Shown: positions 43,786 through 53,065, counted from the stretch's first letter. The stretch is 64,000 nucleotides of DNA from Lewinellaceae bacterium (GCA_020636135.1 JACJYK010000001.1:2280501-2344500); one strand, 5' to 3'. Numbers and translations are program-made. The notes: generated by a model not told the origin, from the sequence alone.

Positions 43786-45994
43786 TCATTTTGGTTACTG
43801 ACGTCCTGCCCCGGGAAGTAAACCGTACAAAATAAATTCCTGCGGGAAGGTTTGCCACATAAAGCCGGTCTCCCGGGTGGTAGTTCTCCGAGGTGAGACT
43901 TACTCTGCCTTCCATGGAAACCAACTGCACCGTTCCCAATTCATTTATCCCATCCAAACGCACGTATTCCCGGGTCGGATTGGGATAGCAGCGAATAGCA
44001 GGCTGGTGTAATTCCGGATATCCTGTACTGGTGGTGGAAAGTAGCCATGGGGTTCTGAAAATTGAGATCCCTCCTCTCCTATTGCCAATGATCATTTCAT
44101 ATTGTCCGTCATTATCCAGATCTCCAACGGCAACGTGCGTATTGATACCTTCCCGGATGCCGGCCAAATTTGTATCCACTGCCATAATGGGGTCTGTATC
44201 CAGATGATCGTAATACCAGATATTACCGGGTCCTGAACCTAATGCCATACGCCATTGGTTGTCGCTGGTCCGAAAAATGGTGGGAGAAGAGGCACCGGCA
44301 AATACGTATGGATTTCGCGTATCCACATTTTGCCAGAATTCATCATCCGGAGTTTCCGAAAAGGCTGGCTGCCCGGGGGTGCCGATATTCAGATAAAGAT
44401 TTAGGTTTCCACTACGCTCGCCGATGATCAGGTCAACCAATCCATCCTGGTTGGCATCGTATAATGTCGGCGTACTACCCAGTCCTACATCAATGCCCAT
44501 ATAATCAAAGATAGGTCCTGCCCACTGCGGAGCTTCTCCGGGACCTGCCTGGTTTTCGACATAGGCAATGCGACCATAATAATCGCCGATAATCAGATCC
44601 ATATCTCCATCCTGGTCCAGGTCCCCTGCCACCGGGTGCCAGATAACCGTCTGAAGCTGGTATTGATTCAAACTCAGATAATCGGAGGTCTCCATGGAGA
44701 AATAGCGCATCCCGTTTTCAAAATGCTGGAGCAAGAGGAAAATTCTGGGATCAGACTCGATTTCTTTCGGGAAAAATCCTCGTGTTCCCACCAGAATGTC
44801 CTGCAGGCCATCTCCATTGACATCCAGAATGGTCGGGAATGCTTCACTACCGCCATCAAAAATCTGGTCAAAAATGAAATCTTCCTGCACAAAAGCATAG
44901 CGCATATCCGGATTGTCGGGCTGACCCTTGTAGAACCACAGCGAATTGATGTTGGCTCCATTATTGATGTCGCCGGTACAAAATAGGAGGTCTTCATTTC
45001 CATCCATATCAACATCGGCCTGCATCGGGAAAGGGAATATGAAAAGATCCACGGCATGACCGGAAGCCGCCGGGAACTGAGGTTCGAGAAAGTCCATGAA
45101 ATCGGTGCCCCGGGTGCGATGATTTCGCAGATAGGAAATAAAATTTGAGCCGACATCCCCAACGAGCAGATCCATATCCCCGTCGCCATCCGGATCAAAG
45201 GGCAGGATGGCAGATCCGGAGTGCCTTTTTTCCAGGACCGGATCCTGCACGCTTGAAGGGCAGTTGAAAGTATCTTTACTCAGGATCATGTCTGAAGACA
45301 ATCCGGCTTCTTCCACTTTACCCCAACACTGTTCTGTCAGATGGAAGGGTAAAGCATCGTATCCTACCCCATCTTCTTTCGTCGTATTCTGGTAGTAGTA
45401 GATCACGGTACCACCCACATCATAACTGAGGATATCCAGGTCTCCATCCTGGTCCACGTCCGCAATACCCGGTAAATCGCCCGGATTGACGTATAAATTG
45501 GTGAAATTATTCCCGGACTGGTAGTTCAGGACCGGATATCTGCCGGAATTCAGCGGCACTTTTTCCCAGTGCAACCCATCGTCTTCTTTTACACCTTTGA
45601 AAATAATGATACCCGGTATACCCGGTATGTCCGAATTGCAAAACAGGTCTGGCAGCCCGTCGTAGTTGTAATCCCGCGTGATGATCCAGCCATTCACTTC
45701 AGCAGGAATCCGGTCCAGGTATTGCTCATCGTAAAGAAACTGACCGAGCTGGGTATTCCATGAAAAAACCATTGGCGTTTCGCCGGCAATATCCAGAACA
45801 ACCAATTCATTGCGCCCATCCAGGTTGAAGTCAGCTTCAGCGACGACCGGGTTGTTCAGCCCACCGACAAATGCCCGGGGAAGCATTTGACCATTGGAAG
45901 AATAAGGAAAAAAAATCCTGCTATATTGCTGGCCGCTGAGCGGTACTAAACAAAGGATAAAATAAAAAATCGTTAAGCCACGATGCATCACCAC
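43775..45994 (-). CDS. Secreted FG-GAP/VCBS repeat protein with T9SS sorting domain
   Basis: A 739-aa exported protein. The start at 45988 (third residue Met) may be the true one; signal peptide GLTIFYFILCLVPLSGQ. At least six Ca-binding FG-GAP-type loops are visible (DVDQDGDLDIL, DPDGDGDMDLL, DVNGDGLQDIL, DLDQDGDMDLI, DANQDGLVDLI, DLDNDGQYEMI), as in integrin-like propellers. The C-terminal ~75 residues (IRCYPNPTREYVRL ... SVTKMIKD) are a T9SS type A sorting domain. Probably a surface adhesin or scaffold. Confidence 0.88.
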   Translation of the reverse strand: MVMHRGLTIFYFILCLVPLSGQQYSRIFFPYSSNGQMLPRAFVGGLNNPVVAEADFNLDGRNELVVLDIAGETPMVFSWNTQLGQFLYDEQYLDRIPAEVNGWIITRDYNYDGLPDLFCNSDIPGIPGIIIFKGVKEDDGLHWEKVPLNSGRYPVLNYQSGNNFTNLYVNPGDLPGIADVDQDGDLDILSYDVGGTVIYYYQNTTKEDGVGYDALPFHLTEQCWGKVEEAGLSSDMILSKDTFNCPSSVQDPVLEKRHSGSAILPFDPDGDGDMDLLVGDVGSNFISYLRNHRTRGTDFMDFLEPQFPAASGHAVDLFIFPFPMQADVDMDGNEDLLFCTGDINNGANINSLWFYKGQPDNPDMRYAFVQEDFIFDQIFDGGSEAFPTILDVNGDGLQDILVGTRGFFPKEIESDPRIFLLLQHFENGMRYFSMETSDYLSLNQYQLQTVIWHPVAGDLDQDGDMDLIIGDYYGRIAYVENQAGPGEAPQWAGPIFDYMGIDVGLGSTPTLYDANQDGLVDLIIGERSGNLNLYLNIGTPGQPAFSETPDDEFWQNVDTRNPYVFAGASSPTIFRTSDNQWRMALGSGPGNIWYYDHLDTDPIMAVDTNLAGIREGINTHVAVGDLDNDGQYEMIIGNRRGGISIFRTPWLLSTTSTGYPELHQPAIRCYPNPTREYVRLDGINELGTVQLVSMEGRVSLTSENYHPGDRLYVANLPAGIYFVRFTSRGRTSVTKMIKD

Positions 45995-46154
45995 AAATTG
46001 TCCAATAAATGTAATGAAGCCAATAAAAGGAATGGTCTTATTAACACAAATACTTGAACTGCAACACCCGAATTTTCATTTATCATTGGAAGGTCGCTGA
46101 AGATGGAATCTCTACATGGTTGAAACCCATCCTTCAGACAGTGCATGAAAGTTT

Positions 46155-46766
46155 ATGAAACCGAATATTGAACCCAGGAATTACTCCAATCTGGCCTTTC
46201 ATCCCTACAACATCTTTATGCTGTTGCTGATCGGAAGTATCAGTGCTCTTTTTCTGGGCTTGACAGGCGCCTACTTATACACACGGTTTGTGCAGGGATT
46301 TGCCCCGGTACAAATACCCATCCTATTTCTGGTTACCACCTGCATCCTGCTTGCAAGCAGCTTATTTATAAATCGTGCCTACCGTGCTTACCTGGACGAT
46401 CAAACCGAAATGTATCAAAGGTATTTATGGTTCACCCTGGTGTTGACCCTGTTGTTTTTGGGAGGCCAGTGGTTGGGATGGCACACTTTATTATCCCATC
46501 ATTTGTCATTGAAAAGTGGTCAGGGTGCGGCTTATTTGTATCTGCTCTCCATCGTTCACTTTGTGCACGTGCTGGCCGGTTTGCCTTTTCTGATTGCTTT
46601 TCTGGTAGTGGCACACCGCAAGATGAAAGAACCACTGAGTGTCATGATCTATTTTTCCGATCCTGAGAAAAGATTGAAACTAAGGCTTATCCGCCTGTAC
46701 TGGCATTTCCTGGATATCCTATGGGTGTTTCTGGTTACCATCTTATTTATCAATTCATTGTTCTGA
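46155..46766 (+). CDS. Cytochrome c oxidase subunit III-like protein
   Basis: A heme-copper oxidase subunit III-like membrane protein (203 aa) with about five helices. Family landmarks are 'SIVHFVHVLAGL' (the HxxHVxxG region), and the C-terminal 'LYWHFLDILWVFLVTILF'. Subunits I, II and IV are not next to it, so it is an orphan copy. Some orphan subunit III-like proteins serve NO reductase or alternate oxidases. A CRP-like palindrome starts 7 bp after its stop. Confidence 0.85.
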   Translation: MKPNIEPRNYSNLAFHPYNIFMLLLIGSISALFLGLTGAYLYTRFVQGFAPVQIPILFLVTTCILLASSLFINRAYRAYLDDQTEMYQRYLWFTLVLTLLFLGGQWLGWHTLLSHHLSLKSGQGAAYLYLLSIVHFVHVLAGLPFLIAFLVVAHRKMKEPLSVMIYFSDPEKRLKLRLIRLYWHFLDILWVFLVTILFINSLF

Positions 46767-46772
46767 GGTCAT

Positions 46773-46788
46773 TGTGATACGCGTTACA
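46773..46788. promoter_or_regulatory. Second CRP/FNR-like palindrome (TGTGA-N6-TTACA)
   Basis: TGTGATACGCGTTACA differs at one half-site position from the exact pair found at 22329. It is extended by one matching base on each side (TTGTGA...TTACAA) and is centred about 55 bp upstream of the start implied by the TAACTTTG box at 46822. Confidence 0.45.
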
Positions 46789-46821
46789 AATGAGACCCTC
46801 CAAACTGGTGCATTAATCCCG

Positions 46822-46858
46822 TAACTTTGGGCCTCATTTCGGTGTAAACCATCTGAGG
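46822..46858 (+). promoter_or_regulatory. Promoter box and nested leader hairpin in the gap before the TlpA-like gene
   Basis: TAACTTTG (46822-46829) matches the -7 element. Just downstream, CCTCA (46832-46836) pairs with TGAGG (46854-46858), enclosing GGT-GTAA-ACC (46841-46850) with a GNRA tetraloop. The transcript would start at this structure and run ~320 nt before the ATG at 47154. A further box, TATATTTG (46990-46997), offers a shorter leader. Nothing else is recognisable in the gap 46767-47153 and no riboswitch class matches. Confidence 0.35.
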
Positions 46859-47153
46859 AGCGGGAAAGCACCCTGGGATTTTAATTGAAAACCCTCTTTG
46901 CCGGCTATTTGTGATGTGATTTGGGTTAAGGAAGTATTAAAAACAGGAATTCTTGGGGAGTCGTAACCTTACAGACAAATTGCAGATGTTATATTTGCAG
47001 CCAGATTATTACGCTTTTTTATAATATTTACTTTTTACAGACATGGATGGTTTTGAGTGGAACAATAGTACAAACTCTTTGCCCGTAAAGATGTTCTTGT
47101 AATGAGTATTCAGGGGAATCACCAGTAACAATGAATCACAAATCTCGAGATAT

Positions 47154-48227
47154 ATGAAAAACATATTTGTTTTTTCACTTTTTGTAGCCCTGGCAGCGGG
47201 TATTTTGGGTTGCCAATCCACCCCGAAAGGTTTTGTTTTGGAGGGGCATCTGGATGGAGCTGCAAACCTGCAGGCCTATCTGGATGAGACCGGTATCAAT
47301 AATAAGAATAACATCCTTCAGAAAGTTGATGTCGATGGTAAGGGTAATTTCAAAATTGAAACCCAGGCTCCATTACAACCGGGTATCTACCGGGTTCGTG
47401 TAGGGGCGCAGCGTACCTACCTCATCCTGACCGGGGAACACAAAGTAACTCTGGAAGGCAGTCTGGAAGGATTGAACCGTGGTGATGTGACCATTACAGG
47501 TTCCCCGAATTCCAGCGATTTCAATGAGACCCTGGGCTTGCTGACCAAGAATCAGATGAACACGGTAGAATTGACAGCCAAGCTTAAGCAGATGGATCCT
47601 CTGGCTGCCATGACGCTTGCGCGTTCGGCATTCCGGGATGACCCGGGTGCGATAGCCATCTATCAGGATATCGAAGAAAGGATGTCAACCACCTACCCCA
47701 CCCTCGATTACACACAAGAGCTTAAACAGACGATAGCCATCATGCAGCAGACTGCTCGTCAGCAGCAAGCTGCGCAGAAGATCCAGAAAGGTGAAGTGGC
47801 TCCGGAAATATCCCTTCCCAATCCGGATGGCAAAACGATGAAGCTGTCCGATTTGAAAGGCAAAGTGGTCTTGTTGGACTTTTGGGCCAGCTGGTGTGGT
47901 CCATGCCGCAGGGAAAACCCCAATGTGGTGCAGGTTTACAACAAATACAAAAGCCAGGGATTTGAGGTGTTCAGTGTGTCCCTGGACCGACCCAACCAGA
48001 AAGCCAACTGGGTGAGCGCTATTGAAAAAGATCAATTGACCTGGCCCTACCATGTGAGTGATCTTCAGTTCTGGAACAGCCAGCCAGCCCGTGATTACGG
48101 AGTGAACAGCATACCGCGACCTTTCCTGCTGGATCGCGAAGGCCGCATTGTTGCCATGGGTGATGAGATCCGTGGAACGAAACTGGAAACGGCAGTGAAA
48201 AGTGTACTGACAAAAGGTACTCTCTGA
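47154..48227 (+). CDS. TlpA/ResA-type thioredoxin-fold lipoprotein
   Basis: Envelope thiol-disulfide oxidoreductase (357 aa). Lipoprotein signal peptide MKNIFVFSLFVALAAGILGC (Cys20). The N-terminal half (about 25-205) is a DUF4369-like beta/alpha domain common in Bacteroidetes (FVLEGHLDGAANLQAYLDET). The C-terminal half is an AhpC/TSA-type thioredoxin fold with FWASWCGPCRRENP (Cys248 and Cys251) and the cis-Pro segment SIPRPFLLD. Likely reduces or isomerises disulfides in the periplasm, possibly for cytochrome maturation. Monocistronic, 7 bp short of the converging methyltransferase. Confidence 0.93.
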   Translation: MKNIFVFSLFVALAAGILGCQSTPKGFVLEGHLDGAANLQAYLDETGINNKNNILQKVDVDGKGNFKIETQAPLQPGIYRVRVGAQRTYLILTGEHKVTLEGSLEGLNRGDVTITGSPNSSDFNETLGLLTKNQMNTVELTAKLKQMDPLAAMTLARSAFRDDPGAIAIYQDIEERMSTTYPTLDYTQELKQTIAIMQQTARQQQAAQKIQKGEVAPEISLPNPDGKTMKLSDLKGKVVLLDFWASWCGPCRRENPNVVQVYNKYKSQGFEVFSVSLDRPNQKANWVSAIEKDQLTWPYHVSDLQFWNSQPARDYGVNSIPRPFLLDREGRIVAMGDEIRGTKLETAVKSVLTKGTL

Positions 48228-48233
48228 TAAGAA

Positions 48234-49001
48234 TTAACGCTGGGCGGCTGCTAACGCCGCCAGTATTCCACAAGCGACGGCTGCATTCAACGATTCAGCC
48301 GTCGCTTTTTTTGTAGCCGGAATCGTCAGGGATTGACGGATGTAAGGTTGAATTCCCGGACTTATTCCTTTGCCTTCGTTGCCAATCACCAATAGTCCAT
48401 TTCCCGGAAAAGTAAATTGAAAGACATTTTCTCCTTCCAATCCGGTTCCCATCACAGGTGTGGTGATCTCATCGGCATTTCCGGTCAGTTCCTGCAATGG
48501 TCGCTCAATGATGTGAACATTAAAAAGGCTACCCATACTGCCCTGGACCACTTTGGGGTTGTATACATCCACGCAGCCCGGAGACAGGTACAGCGTACGG
48601 AATCCAAACCAGTCCAGCGTCCTTAGGATGGTGCCCATATTGCCAGGATCCTGGATGGCGTCCAGATAAAAGCATAAATTATTCTTAAAATGGTTGAAAT
48701 CCCGGGATTCCATGGGTTTCCTGCATACACCAAGAACTTGATTGGGCGTTTTGAGCGTAGAGATTTTTAACAACTGATCGGGAGAGACTTCAGTGCATTG
48801 AATACCTTCCAAGCTGTCATGGTGCAGGTCCAGCCAACTTTTCAACGCATAGATGCCTTCAATCTCAACATCCCGGTATTGAAGGCGTTCGGAGCAAATT
48901 TTGTCTCCTTCTATGATAAATTTCTGTAATTTTTGGCGGTACTTTGTATGGTGGAGCGATCGAATGAATTGAATTTGACTTTGCGATATTCTGGCCGTCA
49001 T
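48234..49001 (-). CDS. TrmH/SpoU family RNA 2'-O-methyltransferase
   Basis: SPOUT-class RNA methyltransferase (255 aa from 49001; the ATG at 49076 would add 25 residues that do not look like the family). N-terminal substrate-binding domain opens QSQIQFIRSLHHTKYRQKLQKFIIEGDK, typical of the family; the knot shows LDAIQDPGNMGTILRT, LSPGCVDVYNPKVVQGSMGS, VIGNEGKGISP and IPATKKATAESLNAAVACGI. Target rRNA or tRNA site is unknown. Its start overlaps the start of the divergent tamL gene. Confidence 0.9.
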   Translation of the reverse strand: MTARISQSQIQFIRSLHHTKYRQKLQKFIIEGDKICSERLQYRDVEIEGIYALKSWLDLHHDSLEGIQCTEVSPDQLLKISTLKTPNQVLGVCRKPMESRDFNHFKNNLCFYLDAIQDPGNMGTILRTLDWFGFRTLYLSPGCVDVYNPKVVQGSMGSLFNVHIIERPLQELTGNADEITTPVMGTGLEGENVFQFTFPGNGLLVIGNEGKGISPGIQPYIRQSLTIPATKKATAESLNAAVACGILAALAAAQR

Positions 49002-51377
49002 AGTATCCTGTATCTTGCCTTTCTGGTATTCGGTGCGATTTTGCTTTCTCGTTGCAATACTATCAAATACCTCCATGACGATGAAGTACTGCTTACCGAA
49101 AATAAAATAAAGATCGTAGACTCCCTGAGTAAAGTCAAAAAGCCCAAGAAGCTGGAGGCCACACTTTATCCCTTGCTCACCCAGAAGCCGAACACCAAAT
49201 CCTTTGGCATCTTCCGCACCAATTTATGGTATTACTACAACACCCGCAGCCCGGAGGACACCACGGTCATGGACAAGTTCATCAAGAAGCGATTTGCTGA
49301 AGCGCCAGTGCTGGTTTCTGCTGAAGAGGCTGAAAAAAACCAGGGGTTCCTGCAAACCTTCCTGATCAAAAAAGGATACCGGTCAGCTGAAGTCAGTTAT
49401 ACGGTAAAGACTCATAAAAAGAAAGGCACGGTCATCTATCAGGTAGACCCCGGCCCCCTCCTGGAAATAGATTCGCTTACCATCCGGGCCACCGATTCCA
49501 GGATTGATTCGGTGATGCATGCAAACTTTAAGTCGTCGTATCTCCTGCCGGGTAATCCTCTGGACGAATCCCTCTACAATCTGGAAAAGTACCGCATCAC
49601 CCGGCTGTTACAGAATGATGGCTATTACACCTTCACACCGGATTACATCGAACTACAGGGTGATACATCTCATGGTAAACTGCAATTGCGCCTGAACTTA
49701 TTGGATCCCGACGATGGCAAACATCTGCGGTATAAAATAGCCCAGATCAGGGTATTTGATAATTTTTACGATCAGGACCAGTGGAAGGGCTTGACTCAGG
49801 ATACCTTTCAGAAGATTGACATGCTTCATGCAGTGGATAAGCCTTTCTATTTGAGGCCTACGGTATTATCCAGTTTGATCTACACCCGTCCGGACAATTA
49901 TTACTCCAAAGAGCAGGAGGCTCGCACCATCAACAAACTCAACAGCCTGGAGACAGTGCGGCTGGTCCGGTTGCGTACAGAGGTAAATAACGATGAACTA
50001 ACCCTGAACTATTTTGTCCCCCGGCAGGAGAAATATTCCATTGACTACAATCTTGAGCTGGCCTATTCGGTGTTATACAATCAGTCGGTTGGGCGATCAC
50101 TGTTCAGTGTGAGCGGTAATTCACATTTTGTAAACCGGAACCTCTTTAAGGGCGGTGAGACCTGGAGTACCTCGCTCCAGGTGGGTACAGACCTCAACTT
50201 AAGGCAAATCGAACGGTATGGTTTGGTCAACGCTTTCAGCACCCAGTTTCAAAATGAGATCAAGATTCCCAAATTCATCGACCTGTTTGGATTCATGCAC
50301 CTGGGTAACCGGATCCGCCTGGGTAAGGACGGACTGATCAAAGATGAATTTCTGAAAAACCTGCAGGAGGAAGCTGATACCAGGCTCAACTTATCGTACG
50401 AATACCTCTCACTGTTAAATTTCTACAACTACCATTCTTTTAACTCCTCCTTCGGATTTCAACTGAACCGGAGCCAGCGGGAAGTGTATCAATTTGATCC
50501 TATCGGGATAAGCTTGTGGCTACCGGAAACGAAAATAGCCTTCGACACAATCCTGATGCAAAACCCATATCTGGAGCGAAGTTTCGGCCAGCGACTTTTT
50601 ACCGGGTTCATCTTCCGCAATGTAGTTCTGGATTACAGCAGCATCAACAGCATCAACAATAAACAGTGGCGTATCATTGCCAACTTTGAATCCAGTGGAC
50701 ATGAAATCGCCCTGGCAAACTGGTTGATCAATGGGTTAAAAGAACCCTTCAATCTTACTCCGCGCATCGAGTTTTCCAAGTTTGTCCGGGCGGAGGTGGA
50801 TTTTCGACGATATTTTCCGGTTGGAGGTAACAGCACCCTCGCCTTCCGGCTTAGCAGTGGTGTTGCTGCCCCGTTTGCCGGCTCGACCAACGTACCGTAT
50901 ATCAAGCAATTTTTTCTTGGCGGACCATTAAGCATCCGGGCCTGGAGGGTGCGGGAGCTGGGTCCGGGCTCCTACATCGACACCACGCTGAGCAGCATTG
51001 CCCGGGACCGAGTCTTCTTCTACCAGGCCGGTGATTTTAAGATCGAGTTCAATGCCGAATACCGCTTTCCTCTATTCTGGCGGTTTGCAGGTGCTTTATT
51101 TTTCGACGGTGGAAATATCTGGTCTTTACGGCCTAAGTCAGTGGATGACCGTCCGGGAGCGCGGCTTACCAAAAACTTCGTGAAGGAAATGGCCATCGGT
51201 AGCGGATTTGGCCTCAGGACGGATTTTTCGTTTTTTATCCTCCGTCTTGACCTGGGTGTCAAACTACGCAATCCCTATCAGGATGAAAGTGGTCGATATT
51301 TCCCCTATACCCGTTTTTGGGATGCACTCCGACCCAGGAATATCAATCCCAATATCGCCCTAGACGTTCCGTTTTAG
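48948..51377 (+). CDS. tamL: TamL-type outer-membrane lipoprotein of the BamA/TamA (Omp85) family
   Basis: An ~809-aa Omp85 protein involved in outer-membrane assembly. A lipoprotein signal (HSILYLAFLVFGAILLSRC) anchors the N-terminus, the feature separating Bacteroidetes TamL from TamA; it is followed by NTIKYL, POTRA-like repeats (about 45-400) and a C-terminal 16-strand-type barrel ending in Phe (IALDVPF). Start is uncertain: ATG 48933, ATG 48948 or TTG 48981, the last giving the tidiest signal peptide; a weak TACTTTG at 48940 would favour it. A tamB gene, often adjacent, is not here: nth follows, overlapping 18 bp tail to tail. Confidence 0.88.
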   Translation: MVERSNELNLTLRYSGRHSILYLAFLVFGAILLSRCNTIKYLHDDEVLLTENKIKIVDSLSKVKKPKKLEATLYPLLTQKPNTKSFGIFRTNLWYYYNTRSPEDTTVMDKFIKKRFAEAPVLVSAEEAEKNQGFLQTFLIKKGYRSAEVSYTVKTHKKKGTVIYQVDPGPLLEIDSLTIRATDSRIDSVMHANFKSSYLLPGNPLDESLYNLEKYRITRLLQNDGYYTFTPDYIELQGDTSHGKLQLRLNLLDPDDGKHLRYKIAQIRVFDNFYDQDQWKGLTQDTFQKIDMLHAVDKPFYLRPTVLSSLIYTRPDNYYSKEQEARTINKLNSLETVRLVRLRTEVNNDELTLNYFVPRQEKYSIDYNLELAYSVLYNQSVGRSLFSVSGNSHFVNRNLFKGGETWSTSLQVGTDLNLRQIERYGLVNAFSTQFQNEIKIPKFIDLFGFMHLGNRIRLGKDGLIKDEFLKNLQEEADTRLNLSYEYLSLLNFYNYHSFNSSFGFQLNRSQREVYQFDPIGISLWLPETKIAFDTILMQNPYLERSFGQRLFTGFIFRNVVLDYSSINSINNKQWRIIANFESSGHEIALANWLINGLKEPFNLTPRIEFSKFVRAEVDFRRYFPVGGNSTLAFRLSSGVAAPFAGSTNVPYIKQFFLGGPLSIRAWRVRELGPGSYIDTTLSSIARDRVFFYQAGDFKIEFNAEYRFPLFWRFAGALFFDGGNIWSLRPKSVDDRPGARLTKNFVKEMAIGSGFGLRTDFSFFILRLDLGVKLRNPYQDESGRYFPYTRFWDALRPRNINPNIALDVPF

Positions 51378-52025
51378 TGGCTTCTTCGACTCTTTAAACA
51401 GACTTTTTCTTCCAAAGCCGGAGCATACGGGACACTGTTCAGGATGATGTCCACGGGCCGGACAATACTTGCGTCCAAAGTAGATGATCTGGAGATGCAA
51501 GTCATTCCATTGCTCACGCGGAAAAAGCGCTTTCAGGTCTTTCTCCGTTTGAACAACATTTTTTCCGGTGCTTAACCCCCATCGATAAGCCAGACGGTGG
51601 ATGTGGGTATCTACCGGAAATGCAGGCTCGCCAAATGCCTGAGCCATAACAACCGATGCTGTCTTGTGACCTACTCCCGGCAATTCCTCCAGCAGATGCA
51701 TTTCTTGGGGTACCTGCCCGGAATATTTTTCAATCAGGATTCTGCTGAGATTGAAAATATTTTTGGATTTAGCAGGTGCCAGGCCACAAGGCCGGATAAT
51801 CTCACGAATCCGGTCTTCTCCCAGCGCAACCATGGCCTCCGGGGTCCTGGCCTCCGCATACAGGATAGGTGTAATCTGATTTACCCTTTCATCCGTACAT
51901 TGCGCGCTTAATAAAACTGCAATCAGTAACGTGTAGGCATCGTCATGATTCAGAGGTATGGGAGGATCCGGGAAAAGGCCCTGTAAAATGGCAGCAATGG
52001 CCTTCGCTTTTTCTTTTTTCTTCAC
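51360..52025 (-). CDS. nth: Endonuclease III (GTG start), incomplete Fe-S cysteine set
   Basis: Base-excision-repair DNA glycosylase/AP lyase (221 aa). A GTG at 52025, two bp after the upstream stop, gives the family length and N-terminus (KKKEKAKAIAAILQGLFPD); the longer ATG frame to 52163 runs back through the acyl-CoA reductase gene. The helix-hairpin-helix LPGVGHKTASVV carries catalytic Lys121 and VDTHIHR has Asp139. The C-terminal iron-sulfur loop shows only Cys188, Cys198 and Cys201 (CX9CX2C); the usual CX6CX2CX5C is not formed and the fourth Cys is absent. Last gene of the rluD-like/acyl-CoA reductase/nth unit. Confidence 0.92.
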   Translation of the reverse strand: MKKKEKAKAIAAILQGLFPDPPIPLNHDDAYTLLIAVLLSAQCTDERVNQITPILYAEARTPEAMVALGEDRIREIIRPCGLAPAKSKNIFNLSRILIEKYSGQVPQEMHLLEELPGVGHKTASVVMAQAFGEPAFPVDTHIHRLAYRWGLSTGKNVVQTEKDLKALFPREQWNDLHLQIIYFGRKYCPARGHHPEQCPVCSGFGRKSLFKESKKPLKRNV

Positions 52026-52027
52026 GT

Positions 52028-53065
52028 TTAAGCCTGATGGTTGAGCGTAAGAAGGAATCGCATGACATCTATTCCGTCGGCATAAGTGGAAAGGTCCGGT
52101 TGCTGTGCCTTGCCAAAAGGGATCATGGTCTGGCCGGATAAACTCATATGTCCGATGATGCATTGTATTTCATCCTCATGTTGCCTTGCCCAGGCTACAA
52201 CTTCTGATAAATCTTTGTAATACCGGTAGTGCAATGTGCCTATCCGGCTATTGATGGCCTCATTCTCCAGTAGGATAACCTGACTGGCCACCAGATGCGG
52301 GATCTGATTGATAATGTAAATGGCAAGATTGTAATCGTAATTGTGTTTGTATTTGTGATGCAGGATGCGGTCATCTTCTAACTCCAGAACCTGGAATAAA
52401 CGGTCAAAATCATAACCGTCGGGTACCCAGAGCAAACTCACATTCCGGCATCCCTTTCCAAAATACCTGAGCACATCGTCTGCCACCAGGTTCAGTTCAT
52501 CCATGGATTCCTCACCGTCCAAAATGGCAACCGCATTGCGGTTTTTCCGGATGATATGCGGGTATTTACCGAAATATTCCTCGAAATACCGGGCTGTCTG
52601 GTTGCTCCCGGTGGCAATCACCGCATCGAAGCCGCTTAATTTCGGCACGGATTGGATCCTTTCAGCAATCCAGGGGAACCGTTGACTCCATCGTTCCAAC
52701 ATCGCCGGGAAAAAGACTTCATCCTTTTCGGACCACTTGATCAACGCCTGGTGTCCGGCAAGAAATACGCAAAGCAGATCATGAAATCCCACCAATGGAA
52801 TATTACCGGCCATCACAATACCTACCTTCATTGGTGTTACCTCCTGATCAAAAAGCCGGTAATTGGCAGCAAATTCAAAGAGCAGCTGATTATCCAGATA
52901 ACTGGTAATGATATGACGCAGGGTATACTGGTAATCATCTTCTGTAAACCAGGGATTATGGGCACAAGCCTCACTTATCAGCGTCTGCGTCTCTTCCAGT
53001 TCCGGGTTCAGGAGTTGCCCGAGGTATTGCAATGCTTCCAGTCGTTCAGCTATCGTCGCCATCAA
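52028..53065 (-). CDS. LuxC-like acyl-CoA reductase
   Basis: An ALDH-superfamily acyl-CoA reductase (345 aa; Met2 at 53062 also possible) resembling LuxC, which reduces acyl-CoA/acyl-protein to aldehyde. Landmarks: VGIVMAGNIPLVGFHDLLCV (80-100), ATGSNQTARYFEEYFG (cofactor loop), RKNRNAVAILDG and GKGCRNVSLLWVP with Cys206 as probable nucleophile. Common in Bacteroidota, where the role is not settled. It overlaps the pseudouridine synthase by 20 bp and precedes nth by 2 bp. Confidence 0.88.
   Translation of the reverse strand: MMATIAERLEALQYLGQLLNPELEETQTLISEACAHNPWFTEDDYQYTLRHIITSYLDNQLLFEFAANYRLFDQEVTPMKVGIVMAGNIPLVGFHDLLCVFLAGHQALIKWSEKDEVFFPAMLERWSQRFPWIAERIQSVPKLSGFDAVIATGSNQTARYFEEYFGKYPHIIRKNRNAVAILDGEESMDELNLVADDVLRYFGKGCRNVSLLWVPDGYDFDRLFQVLELEDDRILHHKYKHNYDYNLAIYIINQIPHLVASQVILLENEAINSRIGTLHYRYYKDLSEVVAWARQHEDEIQCIIGHMSLSGQTMIPFGKAQQPDLSTYADGIDVMRFLLTLNHQA

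Noticed and set aside
47009..47221. Minus-strand 70-aa frame over the start of the TlpA-like lipoprotein
   Set aside because: Covers the lipoprotein signal sequence in antisense; no promoter on that strand.
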